Position numbers and translations under genes: made by a program | The notes under the pieces: generated by a model | The model's input: the letters and a program-made list of their open reading frames with translations, nothing else | Database searches by the model: none | What the model was told of the DNA's origin: nothing | Source of the DNA: Carboxylicivirga taeanensis | Lineage (GTDB): Bacteria > Bacteroidota > Bacteroidia > Bacteroidales > Marinilabiliaceae | DNA length: 64,000 nucleotides | Assembly: GCF_051851475.1 (NCBI RefSeq) | Contig: NZ_JBPUSJ010000003.1 | Coordinates: forward strand, 186,001-250,000 | Direction: 5' to 3' | Shown: positions 27,809 through 35,969 of the stretch, in pieces | Layout of the letters: each line of letters opens with the position of its first letter | Numbering within the stretch: position 1 is the stretch's first letter

Positions 27809-28267
27809 TCATCCCCAGCACCTGCTTGCAACAGACAAAAGCATCTTGGACAATTCCAAAATCATCAACATCCGTTTAGTCTCAACCTTCAGTGGGAAAT
27901 GATTAATAATGTAATGTAAAGACCCATCCTTTGGTGGAAAATGGTTAATAATGCGCTGGAAATGGTTATCCTTTAATGGGAAATCGTCAATAATGTAGTG
28001 GAAACCCTCATCCATTGATGGGAAATTGTCAATAATGCCTTGGAAAGACACATCCTTTGGTGGGAAATAGTTAATAATGAGCTGGAAATCGTCATCCTTT
28101 AATGGGAAATCGTTAATAATGTAATGGAAACCCTCATCCATTGATGGGAAATCGTCAATAATGCCTTGGAAAGACCCATCCTTTGGTGAGAAATGGTTAA
28201 TAATGCGCTGGAAATCGTCATTTTTTAACGGGAAATCATTAATAATGCAGTGGAAACCCTCATCCAT
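27809..28267 (-). CDS. Possible repeat protein encoded by the 42-bp array (doubtful)
   Basis: An uninterrupted 152-residue frame runs through the whole tandem array on the minus strand. Each 42-bp unit codes for 14 residues of the form D-x-FH/Q-x-IIN/D-x-FP-x-K/M, and about nine units are followed by 26 unrelated residues. The regular spacing of FP and II would suit a small solenoid. Because the unit length is a multiple of three, open frames appear here by construction, and a second frame on the plus strand is also open over part of the array. There is no ribosome-binding site or clear promoter. I do not recognise the family and regard translation as unproven. Confidence 0.3.
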   Translation of the reverse strand: MDEGFHCIINDFPLKNDDFQRIINHFSPKDGSFQGIIDDFPSMDEGFHYIINDFPLKDDDFQLIINYFPPKDVSFQGIIDNFPSMDEGFHYIIDDFPLKDNHFQRIINHFPPKDGSLHYIINHFPLKVETKRMLMILELSKMLLSVASRCWG

Positions 28268-28269
28268 TG
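27892..28269. repeat. Nine-unit 42-bp tandem repeat with 126-bp higher order
   Basis: Nine direct units of exactly 42 bp, each containing (A/G)TGGGAAAT..NNTAATAATG..TGGAAA. They fall into three types in strict order A-B-C three times, distinguished by the part after TGGAAA (type A GACCCATCCTTTG, type B TCGTCATCCTTTA, type C CCCTCATCCATTG). A degenerate tenth unit follows at 28270-28300. No unique spacers, so not CRISPR. Confidence 0.93.
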
Positions 28270-28385
28270 GTGGATTGTGTTTAATAATGTGTTTTGACTC
28301 ACAATACGCAAAAAACCTTCTCCCTCCCCATTTCAGGTTTTAGACATGTTTATTACTTTTACACTTTACCCCAAAACCCATTGGT

Positions 28386-28769
28386 ATGAACTGCCCACGC
28401 TGCCAGCAAACACTTACGGCTAAAACAATTAATGAAGTTAAAACTGCCATCAAGGTTGATAGCTGCCTCAATTGTGGTGGCCTATGGATGGGGAAAGATG
28501 AACTGACCCAGGTGGATTCCGTTATTGCACCCAAACTGATTGAAATCAGACACCTGCCCAGTGAAGCGGAGCAACACAAGCGCCTGCATTGCCCCTGCTG
28601 CAATAATTCACCCCGTCTGGAAAAACGTGTGCATCCCCGAGATAGCAAAGTCATTTTCGATTACTGCCCCTATTGCAAAGGCATCTGGTTGGATAAGGGA
28701 GAGCTCGAAGCTATTCAGCAGGAAAACTGGTTAATTACCGCCTATCAATACATCAGGCAATTAACTTAA
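28386..28769 (+). CDS. Double zinc-ribbon (zf-TFIIB-like) protein
   Basis: A 127-residue cytoplasmic protein with two copies of the TFIIB-type zinc-ribbon module. The first has CPRC (residues 3-6) and CLNCGGLWMGKDEL; the second has CPCC (about 69-72) and CPYCKGIWLDKGELE. Each supplies four cysteines for one zinc ion, and the GxWxxxxEL ending is the family signature. Bacterial proteins of this family are small and mostly uncharacterised. It is probably monocistronic. Confidence 0.85.
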   Translation: MNCPRCQQTLTAKTINEVKTAIKVDSCLNCGGLWMGKDELTQVDSVIAPKLIEIRHLPSEAEQHKRLHCPCCNNSPRLEKRVHPRDSKVIFDYCPYCKGIWLDKGELEAIQQENWLITAYQYIRQLT

Positions 28770-28852
28770 GTAAATCCTCAGGTAGAAAAACATCATTGGT
28801 TCCCTCTTTGAACACACAGCTGTAACGTATAAATTCTAACAAACCATCTACC

Positions 28853-29308
28853 ATGAAAGTGAGTAAACAACAAATTGAAAATTTCTTCAACTCACAAAGC
28901 ATTGCCATTGCAGGAGTGAGCAGACAAAAGGATAAATTTAGCCGCCAGGTTTTCGATGAACTTCGCAAGAAGAACTTCAATGTTCTTCCCATCAATCCCA
29001 ACACTGCAACCATCAATGACTGTGAGTGCTATCCCACGGTCAGCGATTTACCGGATGGGGTTGACAGCCTGCTTATCATTACTCCTAAACACCAAACCGA
29101 TCAGGTTCTGGAAGAAGCGCTTAAAAGAGGCATTAAAAATATTTGGGTGCAGCAGTTCTCCAACACGGAACATACGCTTGCCATTGCACAGCAATATGAG
29201 CAAGCAATCATTCATTCGAAATGTATATTTATGTTTGCCGAACCGGTAAAAGGTCTTCATAAGTTTCATCATTCGATTCTAAAGGTGTTTGGACGCCTCC
29301 CCAATTAG
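28853..29308 (+). CDS. CoA-binding domain protein (YccU-like)
   Basis: A 151-residue Rossmann-fold protein of the CoA_binding_2 family. It begins with a helix, then the strand-turn SIAIAGVSRQKDKFS (about 15-29) where the family binds CoA, then FNVLPINPN and YPTVSDLP, the two conserved strand-turn motifs, and a LLIITPKHQTDQVLEE region. It has the usual length for a stand-alone domain. The exact role of such proteins is not established. It is separated by 84 bp from the zinc-ribbon gene and may share its transcript. Confidence 0.85.
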   Translation: MKVSKQQIENFFNSQSIAIAGVSRQKDKFSRQVFDELRKKNFNVLPINPNTATINDCECYPTVSDLPDGVDSLLIITPKHQTDQVLEEALKRGIKNIWVQQFSNTEHTLAIAQQYEQAIIHSKCIFMFAEPVKGLHKFHHSILKVFGRLPN

Positions 29309-29405
29309 GAGCGGCATTTTTTGAGTAATGTCCAACTACCTCTGACAAAGTTATCTAATCGCCTGATAATTTCATGCTTTTCAGTGACTAAGGTGCACGT
29401 TTGCA

Positions 29406-29437
29406 TTTGATTTGATTGAGGGTTTTATCTATTTTCG
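29406..29437 (+). promoter_or_regulatory. Possible housekeeping promoter of the wzi-like gene
   Basis: TTTG (29406-29409), 20-base spacer and TATTTTCG (29430-29437), one mismatch from TAnnTTTG, 24 bases before the start codon. Confidence 0.4.
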
Positions 29438-29460
29438 GTCACATTCAAACCTTACACACT

Positions 29461-31107
29461 ATGTTTCGAGTACTTTCAATTGTTGTTCTGCTGCTAACCA
29501 TAACAGCCGGAATAAAAGGTCAGGAGCTCCCCTACCACATCAGCAACAAGGCGGTTTACGACTTTATTGATGAGCTGGCCAATAAAGGCATTATAGAGCT
29601 AAACACAACTATTAAACCATATTCGCGCCTAACCATTGCCCAGGCGCTGGAGCAAGCCAGCGGCCATCCTTCACTCAGCAACAGGCAACGAGAGGAACTA
29701 GCCTTCTACCTCAAAGATTTTAATAAGGAATTAAAGATTGGTAAGGACTTCGACAAACGGTTCGACGTGTTTTACCACAGCGATTCCCTGCTTAAAGTGA
29801 CGGTTAACCCTATACTTGGCGGACAATTTTTTAACAACGGAGACAAAACTGTTTATCACCGATGGGGAGGCGCTGAATTTTATGGCACCATTGGGAAGAA
29901 CCTGGCCATTTACGGCAGTTTGCGCGATAATCACGAGTCGCGCTTCCTGGGAGGTCCTGAATACATATCCCAGCGCGACGGAGCTGTTTACAAAGGTGAT
30001 AATCTGGATAAAGACTATTCTGAAACACGAGGCGGCATTGTGTATAGCTGGAAATGGGGAAGCGTCGGTCTGCATAAGGATCACCTCCAATGGGGAAGCG
30101 GTTATAACGCACATTCGCAACTCATTAATTCGGCCCAAGCACCCTCCTTTGGCTTCATCTCGTTCAGCCTTAAGCCGGTTAAATGGTTGGATTTCCATTA
30201 CTACCACGGGTGGCTGGTGAGCGAAGTGGTGGACTCGTCGCGCACTTACCAGGTATACAATGGCGATCGCGAGGTGTATGCCAACAAATTCATTGCCTCC
30301 AATATGTTTACACTACGCCCATGGTCGAAGCTGAACATCTCGTTTGGTAACTCCATTATTTATGGCGATACCGACTTTAACCCAACCTTTCTGGTGCCCT
30401 TCCTGTTCTTCAAATCGGCCGATCATACCTATAACTCCTGGGACAATTGGGTGGGTCACAATGCGCAGATGTTTATCGACATCAGCAGCCGGCAAATTAA
30501 AAACCTGCACCTGTACACGTCCCTGTTTATTGATGAAATTGCATTGACAAAAATGTTTGATGAGGAGCAGAAATCCAATGACGTTGCCATTAAGGTAGGC
30601 TTCAGAGCCACCGATTTACTGCCCAATACGAGCCTGACAGCCGAATACACCAGGATACGACCGTTGGTGTATGAGCACTTTATCCCCACCATTACCTACA
30701 AAAGCAACCAATATGTAATGGGCCATTACCTGCGCGACAATGCTGAGGAGCTCTACCTGTCATTGGGCTTCAAGCCCCTAAGAGGTCTTGACCTTAAAGC
30801 CAGCTACACCTGGTTCAGAAAAGGTAAAGATTACCAGAAGATATTTGATAGCGGCACAGCTGAAAACCATCCCGAAATTAACCTGGATAGCGAAGAGATA
30901 CGACTGGGCTTACCTTTCTTAAATGAGGAGAGGTACAAAAACCAAAGCATTTCATTTAAAGCCTCCTACCAAATTGTGAACGATGGGTATATTTTTGTTG
31001 AAGCCACCAAAAATAGCTTTGCAGGGCCGGATAAGGAACTCTACACAAATCCCTATTATTTAGACGGCGATCAAATCTTATCCTTCGGTATGAACTTCGG
31101 ATTCTGA
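29461..31107 (+). CDS. Wzi-family outer-membrane capsule assembly protein
   Basis: A 548-residue exported protein. I chose the ATG at 29461 because it starts a clean signal peptide (MFRVLSIVVLLLTITAGIKG, then Q) and lies just after a promoter-like sequence; an in-frame upstream start would add 15 residues before the signal. After a helical N-terminal part with 'YSRLTIAQALEQ' the protein is beta-strand rich with many aromatic-ended strands and closes with FGMNFGF, an outer-membrane-barrel type ending. Wzi proteins help anchor or assemble surface polysaccharide. The four downstream sugar-nucleotide genes fit that role. Confidence 0.85.
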   Translation: MFRVLSIVVLLLTITAGIKGQELPYHISNKAVYDFIDELANKGIIELNTTIKPYSRLTIAQALEQASGHPSLSNRQREELAFYLKDFNKELKIGKDFDKRFDVFYHSDSLLKVTVNPILGGQFFNNGDKTVYHRWGGAEFYGTIGKNLAIYGSLRDNHESRFLGGPEYISQRDGAVYKGDNLDKDYSETRGGIVYSWKWGSVGLHKDHLQWGSGYNAHSQLINSAQAPSFGFISFSLKPVKWLDFHYYHGWLVSEVVDSSRTYQVYNGDREVYANKFIASNMFTLRPWSKLNISFGNSIIYGDTDFNPTFLVPFLFFKSADHTYNSWDNWVGHNAQMFIDISSRQIKNLHLYTSLFIDEIALTKMFDEEQKSNDVAIKVGFRATDLLPNTSLTAEYTRIRPLVYEHFIPTITYKSNQYVMGHYLRDNAEELYLSLGFKPLRGLDLKASYTWFRKGKDYQKIFDSGTAENHPEINLDSEEIRLGLPFLNEERYKNQSISFKASYQIVNDGYIFVEATKNSFAGPDKELYTNPYYLDGDQILSFGMNFGF

Positions 31108-31142
31108 TATTTTTCCTAATTTTCGGACTTGAAAGTGGCAAT

Positions 31143-32267
31143 ATGGAACAAATAAAAATGGTAGATCTTCAGACGCAATACCAGCGTCTGCGACCCGAAA
31201 TTGATGAGGCGATGAGTGAGGTGGTTGCCCAAACAGCATTTATTAATGGCCCCGCTGTCAAAACCTTTCAGGCCCACCTGGAAACATACCTCAATGTAAA
31301 ACACGTTATCCCTTGTGCCAATGGCACTGATGCCCTGCAAGTAGCGCTAATGGCACTGGGATTGAAGGAAGGTGATGAGGTGATTACATCCACCTTTACA
31401 TTTATTGCCACAGTAGAGGTCATTGCCTTGCTTGGGCTCAAACCCGTATTGGTAGATGTGGACCCGGATACCTTTACATTGATTCCGGAAGCAGTTGAGC
31501 AAGCCATTACAAGCCAAACAAAGGCCATCATACCGGTGCACCTGTTTGGGCAGGGAGCCAACATGAACCAACTGATGGCGATTGCCCAAAAGTACGAGCT
31601 TAAAGTGGTGGAAGATACAGCACAGGCCATTGGCAGTAACTATCACTATAACAACACGACTCAAAAACTCGGAACCATCGGTGACATTGGCAGCACTTCC
31701 TTCTTCCCCTCAAAAAACCTGGGGTGCTTTGGCGATGGTGGTGCCTGCTTTACCAACAACGATGAACTGGCCGCCCAGATGCGCATGATTGTGAACCATG
31801 GCTCCCGTAAAAAATATTTCCACAAAATAATTGGAGTCAACTCCCGTCTTGACACACTGCAGGCTGCCATACTGAACGTTAAACTTCAACACCTCGATGA
31901 CTTCAACAGTCGCCGCCAAAAAGCAGCCGATTATTACGATGGCGCCTTTAGAGGACATCGCAGCATACAGATACCTGTGCGTATGCCCGACAGCGACCAC
32001 ACCTTTCATCAATACACATTAAGGGTAAAAGATGGTAAACGCGATGACTTACAAAACTATTTAAAAGAAAAAGGCATCCCCTCAATGGTCTACTATCCGG
32101 TGCCTCTGCATCAGCAGGAAGCTTTTGAGCCCTTTATGGAGGAAGCTCCTATTTTGCCCAATGCTGAATTATTAAGCAAAGAGGTGTTATCTTTGCCCAT
32201 GCATACCGAACTGAGCAATACCCAGCTAACATGCATTACCGATGCCATTCTGGCCTTTTTTGAATAA
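31143..32267 (+). CDS. wbpE: DegT/WbpE-type sugar aminotransferase
   Basis: A 374-residue PLP enzyme of the DegT/DnrJ/EryC1/StrS family. PLP-related motifs are GTDALQVAL, the EDTAQAIGS strand (Asp for the pyridine nitrogen), and the Schiff-base Lys191 in SFFPSKNLGCFGDGGA. WbpE converts the 3-keto sugar UDP-GlcNAcA to the 3-amino sugar with glutamate as donor. It is followed after 4 bp by the matching acetyltransferase, and then by WbpB- and WbpA-like dehydrogenases, which makes the specific assignment much stronger than the family alone would. Confidence 0.85.
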   Translation: MEQIKMVDLQTQYQRLRPEIDEAMSEVVAQTAFINGPAVKTFQAHLETYLNVKHVIPCANGTDALQVALMALGLKEGDEVITSTFTFIATVEVIALLGLKPVLVDVDPDTFTLIPEAVEQAITSQTKAIIPVHLFGQGANMNQLMAIAQKYELKVVEDTAQAIGSNYHYNNTTQKLGTIGDIGSTSFFPSKNLGCFGDGGACFTNNDELAAQMRMIVNHGSRKKYFHKIIGVNSRLDTLQAAILNVKLQHLDDFNSRRQKAADYYDGAFRGHRSIQIPVRMPDSDHTFHQYTLRVKDGKRDDLQNYLKEKGIPSMVYYPVPLHQQEAFEPFMEEAPILPNAELLSKEVLSLPMHTELSNTQLTCITDAILAFFE

Positions 32268-32271
32268 AACT

Positions 32272-32856
32272 ATGACAAAGCAGGAGTACTTTGCACACGA
32301 AACAGCTGTTATTGACGAGGGCTGTATCATCCATAAAGGTGTTAAAATATGGCACTTTTCGCACCTGATGACGGGATGCGAAATAGGAGAAAATTGTAAC
32401 CTGGGGCAAAATGTTGTCGTATCGCCAGATGTCAGACTTGGGAAGAACGTAAAAGTACAGAATAACGTTTCCATCTATACAGGTGTCACCTGTGAAGACG
32501 ATGTGTTTTTAGGTCCTTCGATGGTCTTTACCAATGTGGTCAATCCGCGCAGTGCTGTTAACCGGCGTGGTCAATACCTGAAAACCGTGGTAAAAAAAGG
32601 AGCAACGATAGGCGCCAACGCCACCATTGTATGCGGACACGACATTGGTGAGTACGCCTTTATTGGGGCCGGCACTGTGGTAACCAAACACATTCCTGCC
32701 TATGCACTGGTTGTTGGGAATCCCTCCAGACAAATTGGGTGGATGAGCGAGTATGGCCATCAGCTGGAGTTTAATAGCGACGGCATAGCTACCTGCCCCG
32801 AAAGTAACGAAACATACAGATTAGATAATAACCGAGTTGAGAAGATAAATAAGTAA
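32272..32856 (+). CDS. wbpD: WbpD-type sugar N-acetyltransferase
   Basis: A 194-residue left-handed beta-helix enzyme with hexapeptide repeats (about 20-130), including IGENCNLGQNVVVSPDV and IGANATIVCGHDIG, and a C-terminal GNPSRQIGWMSEYG tail typical of WbpD/WlbB. It transfers acetyl from acetyl-CoA to the 3-amino group of UDP-GlcNAc(3N)A. The ATG at 32272 is chosen because an upstream frame start lies inside wbpE. The next gene starts directly after its stop codon, which suggests translational coupling. Confidence 0.85.
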   Translation: MTKQEYFAHETAVIDEGCIIHKGVKIWHFSHLMTGCEIGENCNLGQNVVVSPDVRLGKNVKVQNNVSIYTGVTCEDDVFLGPSMVFTNVVNPRSAVNRRGQYLKTVVKKGATIGANATIVCGHDIGEYAFIGAGTVVTKHIPAYALVVGNPSRQIGWMSEYGHQLEFNSDGIATCPESNETYRLDNNRVEKINK

Positions 32857-33882
32857 ATGGTATCGAAATCTAAAATACAATTTGCCATTATTGGACTGGG
32901 ACACATTGGCAAGCGCCATGCTGAAATGATTCGGCAAAATGCCGATGCAGAGCTCGTGGCTGTTTGTGACATCAAACCGGCGCAGGAGCTGGGTTGGGAC
33001 AGTGAACTGCCTTTTTACAGCAACTTTGAAGAGATGCTGGACAAGCACCCGGAAGTGGATGTGGTGAATATTTGTACGCCCAACGGGCTGCATGCCAACC
33101 AGGCCATTAAAGCCTTAGAAGCGCGCAAACACGTGGTGGTTGAAAAACCCATTGCACTCAATAAATCGGATGCAGAGAAAATCATTTTCAAAGCATTACA
33201 AATGTCGCGTCAGGTTTTCGCGGTTATGCAAAACCGCTACTCCCCGCCTAGCGTATGGCTGAAGGAAGTCATCGAACAGAAGCATTTGGGCGACGTGTTT
33301 ATGGTGCAGCTTAATTGCTATTGGAACAGAGATGACCGCTACTACAAAAAAGGTGGCTGGCATGGCAATAAAGAGTTAGATGGAGGAACACTGTTCACAC
33401 AGTTTTCGCATTTTATCGATATCATGTACTGGTTGTTTGGCGATATCACCAACATTAAAGGCAATTTTAAGGATTTCAGTCACCAGCATTCAACCGACTT
33501 TGAAGATAGTGGCTTTGTGTCATTCGACTTTGTCAATGGAGGTATGGGCAGCCTCAACTACAGCACTTCTGTTTGGAACAAAAACCTGGAAAGCAGCATC
33601 ACAATTATTGGCAGTAAAGGAACTGTTAAGGTTTCAGGACAATACATGAATGAAGTGGTGGAATGCCATATCGACAATTACGAAATGCCACAACTGGCAG
33701 CGTCCAATCCTCCCAATGATTATGGCCCCTATAAAGGTTCGGCCGCTAACCACCACTATGTAATCGATAATGTGGTGAAGGTGCTAAAAGGCGATGGCAG
33801 TATTACCACCAACGCCCTCGAAGGCCTTAAGGTTGTAGAAATGATTGAACGCATTTACAAACAAAAACCCTCCGGATTATAA
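32857..33882 (+). CDS. wbpB: WbpB-type Gfo/Idh/MocA sugar 3-dehydrogenase
   Basis: A 341-residue oxidoreductase. The N-terminal Rossmann fold starts IGLGHIGKRHAEMI (about 9-22), the EKPIAL motif (about 97-102) marks the catalytic Lys region, and the C-terminal alpha/beta domain has GGTLFTQFSHFIDIMYWLFG with the conserved His. WbpB oxidises the C3 hydroxyl of UDP-GlcNAcA using NAD+, with 2-oxoglutarate recycling in known systems. It fits between the WbpD and WbpA genes. Confidence 0.85.
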   Translation: MVSKSKIQFAIIGLGHIGKRHAEMIRQNADAELVAVCDIKPAQELGWDSELPFYSNFEEMLDKHPEVDVVNICTPNGLHANQAIKALEARKHVVVEKPIALNKSDAEKIIFKALQMSRQVFAVMQNRYSPPSVWLKEVIEQKHLGDVFMVQLNCYWNRDDRYYKKGGWHGNKELDGGTLFTQFSHFIDIMYWLFGDITNIKGNFKDFSHQHSTDFEDSGFVSFDFVNGGMGSLNYSTSVWNKNLESSITIIGSKGTVKVSGQYMNEVVECHIDNYEMPQLAASNPPNDYGPYKGSAANHHYVIDNVVKVLKGDGSITTNALEGLKVVEMIERIYKQKPSGL

Positions 33883-33893
33883 ACACTCGAACT

Positions 33894-35183
33894 ATGTTAA
33901 AAGAATTAATAGCTAAAGAAAAGAAGCTTTCTGTTATCGGACTGGGCTATGTGGGCCTTCCCATTGCCTTGGAATTTGCACGTAAAATGTCGGTCATTGG
34001 CTTCGACATTAAAGAAGACCGCGTTGAGCTGATGCGTAAAAACATTGACCCAAGCAAGGAACTGGAAGCCGATGCTTTTGAGGGCTGCGATATTACATTC
34101 ACCAGCAATGCGGCCGACCTGAAAGAGGCCAACTTCCATGTGGTAGCGGTGCCAACACCTATCAATAGCCACAACCTGCCCGACTTAAAGCCGCTATTAA
34201 GCGCTACACGCACGGTGGGCAAAGCCCTAAAAAAAGGGGATTATGTGGTATTCGAATCAACGGTGTATCCAGGATGTACGGAGGATGACTGCGTGCCTAT
34301 ACTTGAGGAAGAATCAGGCTTGAAACTGAATACAGATTTCAAAGTGGGCTTTAGTCCGGAACGCATCAACCCGGGCGACAAAGAGCATACCTTAACAAAA
34401 ATATTAAAGATTGTTTCGGGCAGCGATGAAGAGTCGGGCCAGGTCATCGAAGATGTTTATGCATCAATTATCAAAGCAGGAATCTTCAAAGCCAGCTCCA
34501 TTAAGGTGGCCGAAGCCGCTAAAATAATTGAGAATACCCAACGGGATGTCAACATCGCCTTGATGAATGAGCTCTCTATCATCTTCAACCGAATGAACAT
34601 CAATACTTTTGAAGTATTGGAGGCAGCAGGAACGAAGTGGAACTTTTTACGCTTTTTCCCGGGCTTGGTTGGTGGCCACTGCATTGGCGTTGATCCTTAT
34701 TACCTCACCTACAAGGCCAGTGAGCTAGGCTACCATTCCAAAATTATTACTGGCGGACGCTTTATTAACGATTCGATGGGTGGTTACGTGGCCAAAACGG
34801 TTGTTAAGAAACTCATCTCCAACGGCAACAAAATTAATGGTGCCAAAGTTTTGATAATGGGTGCTACTTTCAAGGAAAATGTTAGTGATATCCGTAATTC
34901 GAAGGTAGCCGATGTGGTAAACGAATTAAAGTCCTTTAGCATTGATGTGGATGTAATTGACCCACATGCATCTTCTGAAGAGTTACTTCACGAGTATGGC
35001 TATGGCCTGATTGATGTAGTAAGCGATAAATACAATGCCGTTATTGTGGCCGTTAACCATCAGGAATATGTGTCACTGAATGAGGACTACTTTAAGTCTA
35101 TCATGACTAAAGAAGGTGTATTTGTAGACGTGAAAGGTATTTACAGAGGTAAAATTAAAGACCTTACATACTGGAGTTTATAA
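33894..35183 (+). CDS. wbpA: WbpA-type UDP-GlcNAc 6-dehydrogenase
   Basis: A 429-residue nucleotide-sugar dehydrogenase. The Rossmann motif is IGLGYVGLPIALEFA (about 16-30), the middle domain has the Lys/Asn helix AEAAKIIENTQRDVNIALMNEL, and the catalytic Cys is in VGGHCIGVDPYYL (about 260-272); the C-terminal UDP-binding domain starts about 320. The family oxidises C6 of UDP-HexNAc twice with NAD+ to the uronic acid. It is 11 bp after wbpB and last of the cluster, followed by a strong terminator. Confidence 0.88.
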   Translation: MLKELIAKEKKLSVIGLGYVGLPIALEFARKMSVIGFDIKEDRVELMRKNIDPSKELEADAFEGCDITFTSNAADLKEANFHVVAVPTPINSHNLPDLKPLLSATRTVGKALKKGDYVVFESTVYPGCTEDDCVPILEEESGLKLNTDFKVGFSPERINPGDKEHTLTKILKIVSGSDEESGQVIEDVYASIIKAGIFKASSIKVAEAAKIIENTQRDVNIALMNELSIIFNRMNINTFEVLEAAGTKWNFLRFFPGLVGGHCIGVDPYYLTYKASELGYHSKIITGGRFINDSMGGYVAKTVVKKLISNGNKINGAKVLIMGATFKENVSDIRNSKVADVVNELKSFSIDVDVIDPHASSEELLHEYGYGLIDVVSDKYNAVIVAVNHQEYVSLNEDYFKSIMTKEGVFVDVKGIYRGKIKDLTYWSL

Positions 35184-35204
35184 CACTCAAAATACTTATA
35201 GCAT

Positions 35205-35246
35205 AAAAAAACGGTGTATCAACAATTTGTAGATACACCGCTTTTT
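35205..35246. terminator. Bidirectional terminator after the wbp cluster
   Basis: CGGTGTATC (35212-35220) and GATACACCG (35232-35240) form a perfect 9-bp stem with a run of A before and CTTTTT after it, so it can stop transcription on both strands. Confidence 0.85.
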
Positions 35247-35288
35247 CGTTTTATCAACCAGCTCCAGCCCAAGGGGCTCTCCCCATAA

Positions 35289-35897
35289 TTACCTATTAAA
35301 CACATAGCTATATTCTTTACCCCCTGAAGTTAATAACACCTGATATTCTCCCGATGGCAAATTTTTTAAATCAAACATGCCCGAGTATGTACTTTCTGAT
35401 GGCAGACTGGAATTGTAAATTTCCGTTCCGAACTTATCATCAATACTAATGTGCAAGGCCGCCTGCTCAAAATTCATATGGCTAACGTACAAGCGATCGT
35501 TTGCTACCCTGAAAAACGCATTCAGACCTTCAACATCGTCATTCACACCATTTACTTTTACCAACGCATTGTTTTCCACAGTAAACGTTTCCACAGCCCT
35601 GTTATCCTTGCTAATTAGCTCAATCGTGTACTCGCCATCTTCCAACGATGTCAGATCAAAAAGTTTTTGGAACGATTCTGCTCCTTTGATTCTTGAGCTT
35701 GCATATAGCTCATCCCCTTGAGCATTGAAGAGTTTCACCCTGTAGTTATCTTCCGCATCAATACGCGCTGTGATAACCGCAAAATCAGTTTTTAAGTAAG
35801 AGCTCACAAAAATTTTTCCTTTTGCGAAAGCTCCGGTTGACATTAACACCAATACAGCAATTGGCAAAATTTGTTTAATTACATTTACTTTTTTCAT
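35289..35897 (-). CDS. Secreted protein with two internal beta repeats
   Basis: A 202-residue exported protein of unknown function. The signal peptide is about residues 1-25 (IKQILPIAVLVLMSTGAFA). The mature part is an internal duplication: repeat 1 (about 50-105) ends FDLTSLEDGEYTIELISKD and repeat 2 (about 148-202) ends FDLKNLPSGEYQVLLTSGG. The GxYxVxL..G ending resembles a fibronectin- or T9SS-sorting-domain-like strand pattern, but it is not a clear T9SS tail. The first hairpin upstream lies in its predicted 5' leader. I do not recognise a named family. Confidence 0.7.
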   Translation of the reverse strand: MKKVNVIKQILPIAVLVLMSTGAFAKGKIFVSSYLKTDFAVITARIDAEDNYRVKLFNAQGDELYASSRIKGAESFQKLFDLTSLEDGEYTIELISKDNRAVETFTVENNALVKVNGVNDDVEGLNAFFRVANDRLYVSHMNFEQAALHISIDDKFGTEIYNSSLPSESTYSGMFDLKNLPSGEYQVLLTSGGKEYSYVFNR

Positions 35898-35926
35898 AGT
35901 AAAACCATTTATTTAATTACTATTTT

Positions 35927-35966
35927 AACTCCACCCCATCTCTTATTGGGGTACGATGCAAAATTA
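35927..35966 (-). promoter_or_regulatory. -7 element and hairpin of the secreted-protein leader, repeat copy 1
   Basis: On the minus strand TAATTTTG (35959-35966) fits the -7 consensus; the transcript would begin near the hairpin CCCCA/TGGGG (35934-35951). The -33 half is not clear. The 37-bp segment recurs at 36083-36118. Confidence 0.4.
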
Positions 35967-35969
35967 ATT

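Noticed and set aside
27892..28269. CRISPR array
   Set aside because: Units follow each other without unique spacers, and no cas genes are near.
28161..28343. 60-codon plus-strand frame within the repeat array
   Set aside because: It is a by-product of the 42-bp period in one frame and ends in non-repeat sequence without a domain.
29731..30207. 158-codon minus-strand frame inside the Wzi-like gene
   Set aside because: It is antisense to a clear outer-membrane protein gene and shows no domain.
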